Shown here: positions 7,065-13,411 of the stretch, piece after piece
How the letters are laid out: each line of letters opens with the position of its first letter
Position numbering within the stretch: the first letter of the stretch is position 1
NCBI GenBank assembly: GCA_900752545.1
Contig: CAADVS010000051.1
Span: 1-15,411 of the forward strand
Direction of reading: 5' to 3'
Length of the DNA stretch: 15,411 nucleotides
DNA from: an uncultured Collinsella sp.
GTDB lineage: Bacteria; Actinomycetota; Coriobacteriia; Coriobacteriales; Coriobacteriaceae
The notes under the pieces: model-generated
What the model saw: the letters and a program-made list of their open reading frames with translations, nothing else
Told to the model about the DNA's origin: nothing
Databases searched by the model: none
Made by a program: the position numbers and the translations under genes

Positions 7065-8096
7065 ATGGGGCAGATGGTGGTGCTTTCGGCCGAGGAAGTT
7101 TCCAAGGTGCTGACGATTGAGGATGCAATCGCTGCCGTGGAGGAGGCATATCGCCAGAAGGCAATGGGCAAGGGTGTTGCGTGGCCGATGGTATATGAGC
7201 AGTTCGAACCCGGCGTGGCCGATATGGATATCCGCTCGGGCGAGTTGGCGGGAAGCGGCCTCTTCGGTCTCAAGCTCACTGCTTGGTTCTCTCAGAATCC
7301 CAAAAAGGGGCTGACCGAGATCTTTGGCACCACGCTGCTGTGCGACAACGCGACGGGAGAGCCGTTGGCGCTGCTCAATGCCTCCGCCGTCACTGGACTT
7401 CGCACCGGTGCCGCCGCTGCGCTCGGTGCCAAGTGGCTGGCTCGGGCGGATGCGTCCAAACTGCTTGTTGCGGGTGCCGGCCACATGAGCACCTATATGG
7501 TGGCGGGCGTGCTCGCCGCCTGTCCCAAAGTGAGCGAGGTCAAGGTGTGGGAGCCGGTTTCCGATGCCGCGCCCGAGGCCCGCGTCGAGCGCATGCGAGA
7601 CGAGGTCGCCCATATCTTGGGCGCCTGCGAGCATGCTCGCGAGGCATCCACCTATTCCATCGAGGCGACGGCCGACGGCCAAGGCGCCGCGGCAGAGGCC
7701 GACATCATCGTGACGATCACGCCGGCGACCAAGCCCATCATTCCCGATTCATGGGTGCGTCCTGGTACGCATATCTCCTGCGTCGGTGCCGACATGCCCG
7801 GCAAGCAGGAGCTCGCCTCGGCGCTTGTCGCCCGTGCCGCTGTTTACGTCGACGACCGCGAGCAATCGGTCGCGTCCGGTGAGCTGGAGATTCCGGTTGC
7901 CGAGGGTGTCATCACGCCCGAGGACATCAGAGCGGAGCTCGGCGAAGTCATCGCCGGCACGGCTACGGGGCGTTCGGATGACGAGCAGGTGACGGTGTTC
8001 GATACGTCGGGCATCGCCGTTCAGGACCTTTCGGCATCGAAAATCGCCTACGACCGCGCCATCGAGGCGGGGCTGGGCACCGTGGTGGAACTGTAA
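7065..8096 (+). CDS. Ornithine cyclodeaminase / mu-crystallin family protein
   Basis: A 343-residue NAD(P)-dependent protein of the OCD/mu-crystallin fold. Two ATGs overlap (7062, 7065); AGAGGAG at 7053-7059 is better spaced for 7065. The N-terminal substrate domain shows LTIEDAIAAVEEAYR, then DMDIRSGELAGSGLFGLKL, where the Lys is the usual carboxylate-binding residue, and PLALLNASAVTGLRTGAAAALGA, the conserved family stretch before the cofactor domain. The Rossmann nucleotide loop is LLVAGAGHMS at about residues 133-142. IIVTITPATKPII closes the second half. Family members include ornithine cyclodeaminase, archaeal alanine dehydrogenase, ketimine reductases and, from memory, proteins labelled tyramine oxidase subunit B in databases; substrate cannot be assigned here. 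It is followed 24 bases later by an aminotransferase, so the pair probably acts on one amine or amino acid. Confidence 0.88.
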   Translation: MGQMVVLSAEEVSKVLTIEDAIAAVEEAYRQKAMGKGVAWPMVYEQFEPGVADMDIRSGELAGSGLFGLKLTAWFSQNPKKGLTEIFGTTLLCDNATGEPLALLNASAVTGLRTGAAAALGAKWLARADASKLLVAGAGHMSTYMVAGVLAACPKVSEVKVWEPVSDAAPEARVERMRDEVAHILGACEHAREASTYSIEATADGQGAAAEADIIVTITPATKPIIPDSWVRPGTHISCVGADMPGKQELASALVARAAVYVDDREQSVASGELEIPVAEGVITPEDIRAELGEVIAGTATGRSDDEQVTVFDTSGIAVQDLSASKIAYDRAIEAGLGTVVEL

Positions 8097-8120
8097 GAAA
8101 GTCAAGGAAAGGAAACGACA

Positions 8121-9250
8121 ATGCAGATCAAGGATTTCGCCGTCGAGCAGTGGATGAACGAGTGGGAGACCAAGTGCACCCACAACGTTGCGGAGACGTG
8201 CGTCTACTCCCTCACGCTCGACCAGCTGTTCGAGCTTACGAACACCGACAAGAAGGCGTGGCTCGATAGCCTGTGCTCGCGCCGATTCACCTACGGAGAC
8301 ATCGAGGGGCAGCCCGGCTTCCTCGAGGGGGTCGCGCGTCTCTATAAGACGGTCGAGCCCGGGCATATCGTGCCCACGCACGGCGCGACCGGTGCCAACT
8401 CCCTGGTTATTTCCACGCTCGTCGAACCGGGCGATCACGTAGTCTCCGTCAAGCCCACCTACCAGCAGCTTTACTCGATTCCCGAGATGTGCGGTGCGAA
8501 GGTCGATATTCTTCAGCTCGATCGCAAGAACGGCTACCACGTCGACGTCGACGCGCTCGATGCCCTGGTGACCGACGTACCAAGCTCATCTGCATCAATA
8601 ACCCGGACAACCCTACGGGCGCCCTGCTCGACACCGATACGCTCAAGGCGATTGTCGAGGTCGCACGCAAACACGACGCGTGGGTGCTCTGCGACGAGGT
8701 CTACCGTCTGCTTACTCAGACGGATGAGTACTCCGAGTCCGTGATCGACCTGTACGACAAGGCCATCGTCACCGCATCCATGTCCAAGGTCTGGTCGTTC
8801 GCCGGCCTGCGTCTGGGCTGGGCGGTCACCAAGAGCCCGGAGCTCCGTCGCGCGCTGCTCTCGCATCGTGACTACAACCTGATTTCCGCTGGCATATTCA
8901 GTGAGACGGTGGCGGAGCTGATTCTGGGCAACGCTTCCGCGATCCTTGAGCGCAGCCGTCGCATCGTCCGTCAGAACCTTGCTGTTCTGGAGAAGTGGGT
9001 CGAGAGCGAGCCGCGCCTGTCGTTCGTCAAGCCCGAGGCGGGTACCACCGCGCTCGTGTATTACGACTACGACATCGATTCCAGGACGTTCTGCATCGAC
9101 ATGATTAAGAAGTCCGGCGCGCTCGTCACCCCGGGCGATTGCTTCGAGGAGCCCAAGAGTATGCGCATCGGCTATGCATACTCCGATAACACCGACGACC
9201 TGCAGAAGGGCCTGGATGCCATCTCTGCATACATGCGTACGCTCGAGTAG
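8121..9250 (+). pseudogene. PLP-dependent aminotransferase class I/II, broken by a -1 frameshift
   Basis: Start ATG 8121 follows AAAGGA (8108-8113) at 7 bases. The frame from 8121 codes for the N-terminal 152 residues (to about 8576). The downstream part continues from 8579 in the next frame. One base is missing at about 8577-8578 (GACGTACC where GAC GNT ACC is expected). Repaired, the protein would be 376 residues, normal for fold-type I aminotransferases. Seen motifs, in repaired numbering: NNPDNPTG at 160-167, DEVYRLL, and the PLP lysine in SMSKVWSFAGLRLGW (Lys223, with Arg231). The N-terminus (MQIKDFAVEQWMNEWE) resembles the aminotransferases sometimes called capreomycidine synthase-like, a label that says little about substrate. 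Unrepaired, translation ends at 8744 without the catalytic lysine. Both halves are otherwise intact, so this is a recent mutation or a sequence error. Confidence 0.9.
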
Positions 9251-9270
9251 AGGCTCGAGGTCGAAGTGAT

Positions 9271-9306
9271 GGGGCCGATCGGTTTAGGACCGGTCGGCCC
9301 CTATTT
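9271..9306 (+). terminator. Rho-independent terminator after the aminotransferase
   Basis: A 13-base stem GGGGCCGATCGGT (9271-9283) / ACCGGTCGGCCCC (9289-9301) with one T-G wobble, loop TTAGG, followed by TATTTT. It ends the OCD-aminotransferase operon 20 bases after the stop. Confidence 0.88.
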
Positions 9307-9342
9307 TCTCTCAAGACTACCGAACGCTTTTGTCACATTAGG

Positions 9343-9382
9343 TGCCCACGGGGTCGTATCGCTGCGACGCTGTGGGCATAAT
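9343..9382 (+). promoter_or_regulatory. Dyad overlapping a candidate -10 box upstream of the response regulator
   Basis: TGCCCAC (9343-9349) and GTGGGCA (9372-9378) form a perfect 7-base inverted repeat, with inner GTCG (9353-9356) / CGAC (9365-9368). The right arm runs into CATAAT (9377-9382), a good -10 box, though I see no proper -35 box. An operator over the promoter or an RNA hairpin are both possible. The usual Bce operator (TNACA-N4-TGTNA) is not seen. Confidence 0.4.
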
Positions 9383-9420
9383 GGTGTGAAAGGTGCATGT
9401 TACGCGAAATGGGAGGACAC

Positions 9421-10092
9421 ATGGCGCTGATCTATGTCGTTGAGGACGACGAGCCCATTCGTCGTGAGCTTATCGACATCCTTGCCCGCGCCGGGTTTGA
9501 AATCGAGGCCTGCGAATCGTTTGAGCATGTCTCGCGCGATATTCTCGCCGCCGCGCCCGACCTGGTGCTGCTCGACCTCACGCTTCCCGTCAAGGACGGC
9601 CAGCATATCTGCCACGAGGTTCGCCGCGAATCCGAGGTTCCCATCATCGTCCTCACGTCGCGCACGACCGAGATCGACGAGGTCATGGCCATGACGCTCG
9701 GTGCGGACGACTTTGTTCCCAAGCCCTATAGCGCCCGTGTGCTCGTGGCGCGCATCAATGCCTTGCTGCGTCGCACCGCGGCGGCGGGCGAGCGCAGCAC
9801 GCTCGTACACAAGGGACTGGAGCTCGACCTTGCACGCTCCATGGTCACCAACACGCAAACCGGCACCAGTACCGAGCTCACCAAAAACGAGCTGCGTATC
9901 CTCTCGCTGCTTCTGAGCCGCGCGGGCAAGATCGTTTCGCGTTCGGCCATCATGCAGGACCTGTGGGACTCCGACGCCTTCGTGGACGACAATACGCTCA
10001 CCGTTAACATCAACCGCCTGCGCGCCACGCTCGAAAAAATCGGCATCAAGGGGTATTTGACCACGCACCGCGGCCAGGGCTATTCGGTCTAG
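9421..10092 (+). CDS. OmpR/PhoB family response regulator (BceR-like)
   Basis: A 223-residue DNA-binding response regulator. ATG 9421 follows GGGAGG (9411-9416) at 4 bases and gives the standard beginning MALIYVVEDDEPIRRE; an in-frame ATG at 9397 would add eight atypical residues. The receiver domain (1-about 118) has the acidic pair Asp9-Asp10, the phosphoacceptor Asp52 in LVLLDLTLPVKDG, the conserved Thr in VLTSR, and Lys101 in VPKPY. The C-terminal winged helix (about 125-223) shows ELTKNELRILSLLLSRAGKIVSR and DNTLTVNINRLRATLEKIG, then the terminal hairpin TTHRGQGYSV. It is 9 bases upstream of the sensor kinase and clearly co-transcribed. The partner kinase type suggests it responds to envelope-active compounds, but its target genes are not evident in the window. 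Confidence 0.95.
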   Translation: MALIYVVEDDEPIRRELIDILARAGFEIEACESFEHVSRDILAAAPDLVLLDLTLPVKDGQHICHEVRRESEVPIIVLTSRTTEIDEVMAMTLGADDFVPKPYSARVLVARINALLRRTAAAGERSTLVHKGLELDLARSMVTNTQTGTSTELTKNELRILSLLLSRAGKIVSRSAIMQDLWDSDAFVDDNTLTVNINRLRATLEKIGIKGYLTTHRGQGYSV

Positions 10093-10101
10093 GGGCCGGC
10101 T

Positions 10102-11145
10102 ATGTCGTTTGCCAAGTTCTTTAAAGACGCGCTGCTTCCCGTCGCCGTGTGGACGTGCGGCGTGCTGCTGAGCTGCTTTGTGCTGACGGTCGCCGGCGCA
10201 CCCGTTTCTATCGTGGTCGTGGCGGTCGGCGTGTCCTATATCTTTGGTATGCTCGGCATCGTGATCGAGTACGCGCGCCGTCGTCGTTTTCTGCGCCAGC
10301 TGGAGCGTGCGGCCGAGGAGCTCGAGAGTCCCGCATGGGTGCAGGAGATGGTGCAATGCCCGACCTATGCCGAGGGCGAGCTCGAGTACGAGGTCTTGCG
10401 CCGGGTGGGCAAAGCCGCTTGCGACGAGGTTGCCGAAGGCCGCCGTCAGACCGATGACTATCGCGACTATATCGAGAGCTGGGTCCATGAGGCCAAGCTG
10501 CCCCTGGCGGCGGCCCATCTGATTTTGGAAAACCTGGACGGTAGCGAAGACGACCTGTCGCGCGTGGACGATCTGGCACGCGAGCTTGCCCGCGTGGAGC
10601 GCTATATCGACCAAGCTCTGTACTATGCGCGCTCGGAAGTCGTGGGGCGCGACTACCTGATTCGCCGCTGGGATCTCAAGACCTTGGTGACGGGCGCGAT
10701 TAAAGCCAACGCGCGCGAGCTTATCGCGGCGCACGTGGCTCCGGTGTGCGAGAACCTCGACTTTGAGGTCTTTACCGACGAGAAGTGGCTCGAGTTTATT
10801 CTGGGCCAGCTCATTCAGAATAGCATTAAATATGCGCGTGAGGACGGCGCAAAGATCGTGTTTTCGGGTGCGTTGCTGGACGAGGGTCTGGCAAGCGAGC
10901 GCATCGAGCTTACCGTCGCGGACAACGGCTGCGGCGTGTGTGCGGCAGACCTGCCGCGCGTGTTCGAGAAGGGCTTTACCGGCGACAACGGCCGCACCAC
11001 CAAGCGTGCGACGGGCATCGGCCTCTACCTGGTGGCGCGCCTGTGCTCCAAGATGGGCATCGACGTCACCGCAGCATCCGAGCCCGGCGAAGGCTTTGTC
11101 GTCACGTTCGCCTTCTCAACCAACAAGTTCCAATATTTCGAGTAG
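10102..11145 (+). CDS. Intramembrane-sensing sensor histidine kinase (BceS-like)
   Basis: A 347-residue kinase; the weak ribosome site AGGGG (10091-10095) overlaps the stop of the regulator gene, suggesting translational coupling. Two membrane helices at about 11-31 and 35-56 are joined by only a few residues, so there is no extracellular sensor domain. This is the layout of BceS/GraS/VraG-associated kinases, which sense through a partner ABC transporter. The H-box is IESWVHEAKLPLAA with His129. The ATPase domain shows the N box QLIQNSIKYA (Asn240), the D box VADNGCGV (Asp274), FEKGFTG, and the glycine box KRATGIGLYLVARL at about 302-315. No transporter gene lies beside it, which is unusual for the group. 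The C-terminus ends cleanly before a repeat region and a terminator. Confidence 0.94.
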   Translation: MSFAKFFKDALLPVAVWTCGVLLSCFVLTVAGAPVSIVVVAVGVSYIFGMLGIVIEYARRRRFLRQLERAAEELESPAWVQEMVQCPTYAEGELEYEVLRRVGKAACDEVAEGRRQTDDYRDYIESWVHEAKLPLAAAHLILENLDGSEDDLSRVDDLARELARVERYIDQALYYARSEVVGRDYLIRRWDLKTLVTGAIKANARELIAAHVAPVCENLDFEVFTDEKWLEFILGQLIQNSIKYAREDGAKIVFSGALLDEGLASERIELTVADNGCGVCAADLPRVFEKGFTGDNGRTTKRATGIGLYLVARLCSKMGIDVTAASEPGEGFVVTFAFSTNKFQYFE

Positions 11146-11168
11146 TTGGACCGTCGCGCGGTGCGGAC

Positions 11169-11236
11169 GGCTATGTTCCCGAACGTGAACTTAGCCAAGG
11201 CAATTGGCGCTGTGTTCCCGAACGTGAACATAGCCA
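11169..11236. repeat. Twin 27-base dyad repeats downstream of the sensor kinase
   Basis: Two near-identical copies (25 of 27 bases) at 11171-11197 and 11210-11236, 39 bases apart. Each is itself an inverted repeat: copy 1 has arms GGCTATGTTC (11169-11178) / GAACTTAGCC (11187-11196); copy 2 has GCTGTGTTC (11209-11217) / GAACATAGC (11226-11234). Both enclose the same spacer CCGAACGT. The changes in copy 2 keep the pairing through a G-T wobble. They lie between the kinase stop and the terminator, so they are transcribed. Confidence 0.85.
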
Positions 11237-11275
11237 TGAGGCTCAAATGAATCTCCCGCAACAAAAACGTGCCAT

Positions 11276-11315
11276 AAAAAACGTGCCGCCCCAAACGGGG
11301 CGGCACGCCATTTTT
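11276..11315. terminator. Bidirectional terminator between the kinase operon and the stress protein gene
   Basis: A perfect 11-base stem CGTGCCGCCCC (11282-11292) / GGGGCGGCACG (11297-11307) with loop AAAC. T5 follows on the plus strand (11311-11315) and A6 precedes it (11276-11281), so it should stop transcripts from both directions. The left flank repeats AAAAACGTGCC (11263-11273 and 11277-11287). Confidence 0.92.
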
Positions 11316-11320
11316 CCATC

Positions 11321-11460
11321 AGACAACTCGCTGAAGTACGGTGACGAAGGCGCAAGGCCGGGAGGGGTTGTCTAAGCCGACATCCCGCAGCCGCGAAGCG
11401 GCGAGGACGTCGGCGTGATAACCCCGCAGGCCTTGCGCTGGCGGGAAGGAACCTACTTCA
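11321..11460. other. Large nested inverted repeat, possible structured RNA or 3' UTR element
   Basis: Between the terminator and the stress protein stop lies a nested fold: TGAAGTA (11332-11338) / TACTTCA (11454-11460), GCGCAAGGCC (11350-11359) / GGCCTTGCGC (11429-11438), GGGGTTGTC (11364-11372) / GATAACCCC (11417-11425, one wobble), GCCGAC (11376-11381) / GTCGGC (11409-11414), and GCCGC (11390-11394) / GCGGC (11398-11402) at the tip. AGACAAC (11321-11327) could instead pair with GTTGTCT (11367-11373), competing with the third stem. The outermost stem includes the stress protein stop codon. I cannot name an RNA family. Confidence 0.6.
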
Positions 11461-11890
11461 CGACCAAGATGTCGCAGTCGGTGTTGCGCAGCAGGAACGT
11501 CGAAATCGAACCCAGGAGCGCATACTTGATCGAGGACAGGCCGCGGGCGCCGCAGAGCACCAGGTCGGGCTTAACCACGTCGAGCATCTCGTCCTTGAGC
11601 GTCTCGCGAATGCGGCCGGCGCGAATCATGACCTCGACCTCGGGAATATCGGGATTGGCCTTGGCCTCTTCGAGCTGCTTGGCGATGGAGTTCTTAAATG
11701 CCTCCTCTAGGCCGTTGACCAGGTCGACCGGATAGGAACCGGCGCTCTCGAGCGCCGTGGAATCGATAACGTGGCCGATGATTAGCTTGGCGCCGTTGTT
11801 CGCGGCGACCTTAATGGCGCGTGCGAGCACAAAATCCTGCTGCTCAGTACCGTCGAGTGAAACAAATACCTTGGTGTAGCCCTCGTTCAT
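11453..11890 (-). CDS. Universal stress protein, UspA family
   Basis: A 145-residue single-domain cytoplasmic protein with the UspA alpha/beta fold. ATG 11890 is preceded on the minus strand by AAGGAGG about 5 bases away. The first strand KVFVSLDGTEQQ, the middle GAKLIIGHVID, and the ATP-binding signature GARG-9 residues-GS (Gly114 to Ser128, GARGLSSIKYALLGS) are all visible, so it belongs to the nucleotide-binding subgroup. Family knowledge: such proteins accumulate in growth arrest and stress, and usually dimerise. Its transcript would read through the nested hairpin at 11438-11350 and stop at the terminator at 11307-11282. It is divergent from uppP, sharing a 248-base upstream region. Confidence 0.95.
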   Translation of the reverse strand: MNEGYTKVFVSLDGTEQQDFVLARAIKVAANNGAKLIIGHVIDSTALESAGSYPVDLVNGLEEAFKNSIAKQLEEAKANPDIPEVEVMIRAGRIRETLKDEMLDVVKPDLVLCGARGLSSIKYALLGSISTFLLRNTDCDILVVK

Positions 11891-12138
11891 GGTTTCCTCC
11901 TTGGTCTATCGCACGGGCGCGGGGCTCGTGCATCGGGCGGGCGCGGGCGCGTTGGCCGCCGGACACTTTATCTTGTTGCAGTTATACCCAAGGATTTGGG
12001 TTTGACCGCTCGCAATTCTGTGAACGGGCGAGTTTTTTGGTAAGGGTAGGCGCAGGCGCGCCGCCAACGGTTGATAATGGGACATCGCCCGCACCGTCCG
12101 CAGAACAATATCGGCGGGTGTCTAACGAGGGGGTCCCT
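11891..12138. promoter_or_regulatory. Divergent intergenic region between the stress protein gene and uppP
   Basis: About 250 bases with control signals for both genes. A dyad ACCCAA-GGAT-TTGGGT lies at 11986-12001, partly over TATAAC read on the minus strand (11986-11981), a candidate -10 for the stress protein. For uppP the best -10 candidate is GATAAT (12073-12078), without a good -35. The uppP ribosome site is AGGGGG (12128-12133). These promoter calls are weak. Confidence 0.35.
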
Positions 12139-13119
12139 TTGGATATTATCGAGCTTCTAAAATCTGCCTTCATGGGCCTGGTCGAGGGCATCACCGAATG
12201 GCTGCCCGTTTCGTCGACCGGTCACATGATCTTGGTGGACGAGTTCGTCAAGATGAACGTGAGCGAGACGTTCTGGAATATGTTCCTGGTCGTGATTCAG
12301 CTCGGCGCCATTCTGGCCGTCTGTGTGCTGTTCTTCCATGAGCTCAATCCGTTCTCGCCCAGCAAGGGTAAGGAGGGCCGTCGCGACACCTGGGTGCTGT
12401 GGGGCAAGATTGTGCTCGGCTGCATTCCCGCCGCGGCGATCGGTCTGCCGCTTAACGACTGGATGGAGGAGCATTTCTACAATGCTCCCGTCGTGGCGCT
12501 GGCGCTCATTGTGTACGGCGTGCTGTTTATCGTGATCGAGAACTGGCGCGCGAGCAAGCGCGAGGAAATGGCCGTTGCCGGTTCGTTTGGTTCGCGTGCT
12601 GTGGTGTCGGGTGGACGTCCCGCCGGTGCGCACTTTGCGGCGCCCGCCGCGGCTACCGCCGAGGATGAGGACGATGACGAGAATCTGGACTTTGGCTCCA
12701 TCGCCACGCTCGAGGACCTGAGCTGGAAGACTGCGCTGGGTATCGGCTGCTTCCAGGTGCTTTCGCTGGTGCCTGGAACGTCTCGCTCCGGTTCTACCAT
12801 CATCGGCGGCCTGCTTTTGGGCTGCACGCGTTCGGTGGCGTCCAAGTTTACGTTCTTCCTGGCCATCCCTGTCATGTTTGGCGCGAGTGCGCTCAAGCTG
12901 GTCAAGTATTTCATCAAGGGCGGTACGTTCGGCGCCAACGAGGTCGCTATCCTGGGCGTGGGTTGCGTTGTGGCCTTTGTGGTGTCGCTCATCGCCATCA
13001 AGTGGCTCATGGGCTTCGTCCGCCGTCACGACTTCAAGTGCTTCGGTGTTTACCGCATCATCCTGGGCATCGTAGTGCTCGCATACTTCTTCGTTCTGGA
13101 GCCGATGCTCGGCCTCTAA
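12139..13119 (+). CDS. uppP: Undecaprenyl-diphosphate phosphatase UppP (BacA)
   Basis: A multi-pass membrane enzyme that removes a phosphate from undecaprenyl diphosphate, recycling the lipid carrier for peptidoglycan synthesis; extra activity gives bacitracin resistance. The start is TTG 12139: it gives the family N-terminus (M)DIIELLKSAFMGLVEGITEW, and AGGGGG (12128-12133) lies 5 bases upstream; no ATG or GTG fits. Catalytic motif 1, EGITEWLPVSSTGH, is at residues 16-29 and motif 2, PGTSRSG, at 212-218. Between them, about residues 139-192, there is an insertion of roughly 50 residues that is Ala/Gly-rich and ends in EDEDDDENLD (175-184). This explains a length of 326 against about 265-280 for typical members. 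The membrane segments on both sides are intact, so the enzyme should be active. A strong terminator follows. Confidence 0.96.
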   Translation: MDIIELLKSAFMGLVEGITEWLPVSSTGHMILVDEFVKMNVSETFWNMFLVVIQLGAILAVCVLFFHELNPFSPSKGKEGRRDTWVLWGKIVLGCIPAAAIGLPLNDWMEEHFYNAPVVALALIVYGVLFIVIENWRASKREEMAVAGSFGSRAVVSGGRPAGAHFAAPAAATAEDEDDDENLDFGSIATLEDLSWKTALGIGCFQVLSLVPGTSRSGSTIIGGLLLGCTRSVASKFTFFLAIPVMFGASALKLVKYFIKGGTFGANEVAILGVGCVVAFVVSLIAIKWLMGFVRRHDFKCFGVYRIILGIVVLAYFFVLEPMLGL

Positions 13120-13139
13120 CTTAGTCGACGCTGCGCGGC

Positions 13140-13229
13140 GGCCGGGGCGACAACTTGTCATTCAAAGGGGGTGGCATGACCAAAAGGTCTATGCCGCCCC
13201 CTTTTCATGCCAATTTGTTCGCCCCGGCC
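13140..13229. repeat. Outer inverted repeat flanking the uppP terminator
   Basis: GGCCGGGGCGA (13140-13150) and TCGCCCCGGCC (13219-13229) are perfect complements, and the adjoining CAA / TTG extends the pairing with a one-base bulge. The arms surround the terminator hairpin at 13164-13205, making a roughly 90-base cruciform-capable block. Confidence 0.75.
13164..13205 (+). terminator. Rho-independent terminator after uppP
   Basis: A 14-base stem AAAGGGGGTGGCAT (13164-13177) / ATGCCGCCCCCTTT (13191-13204), one T-G wobble, continued by GACC (13178-13181) / GGTC (13186-13189) around AAAA. TTTT at 13202-13205. The A-rich left foot means it could also work on the minus strand. Confidence 0.88.
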
Positions 13230-13319
13230 ACCGCTCGCTACCGTTGCCATGACATCGGTGGCTCCGTAATTGGCTCAATGGGGTGGGCCTGACGATCGCG
13301 CACGGAGTCGTGGTGTGAT

Positions 13320-13350
13320 TTGCGTCGGTGTCCGCGCGGCTCGGTATACT
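13320..13350 (+). promoter_or_regulatory. Candidate promoter for pcrA
   Basis: TATACT (13345-13350) matches five of six -10 positions. TTGCGT (13320-13325) lies 19 bases upstream, a long spacing. Transcription would start near 13357, about 55 bases before the pcrA ATG. Confidence 0.4.
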
Positions 13351-13411
13351 GGTACGGCTCAAACTATGGCGCCGCCCGCAGGCGCGCCGTCCGTCAGATG
13401 AGGAGTCGCCC

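Noticed and set aside
8560..8600. Programmed ribosomal frameshifting in the aminotransferase
   Set aside because: No slippery heptamer, internal Shine-Dalgarno or obvious downstream pseudoknot is seen, and aminotransferases do not normally use it; a deletion or read error is simpler.
9343..9378. Dyad as a canonical Bce-type operator
   Set aside because: The TNACA-N4-TGTNA arrangement is absent, so the label is not supported although the partner proteins look Bce-like.
9400..10734. A 444-residue minus-strand open frame across the two-component genes
   Set aside because: It is antisense to clearly coding regulator and kinase genes and is rich in His/Arg, typical of a GC-rich shadow frame.
11171..11236. 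Twin repeats as LexA (SOS) boxes
   Set aside because: The Gram-positive box is CGAAC-N4-GTTCG; here the order is GTTC-N8-GAAC, and the site lies downstream of a gene rather than in a promoter.
11171..11236. Twin repeats as a short CRISPR array
   Set aside because: Only two copies with a 12-base gap, no further units and no cas genes nearby.
12157..13161. A 334-residue minus-strand open frame across uppP
   Set aside because: Antisense to uppP with its catalytic motifs; composition is charged and of low complexity without a family match.
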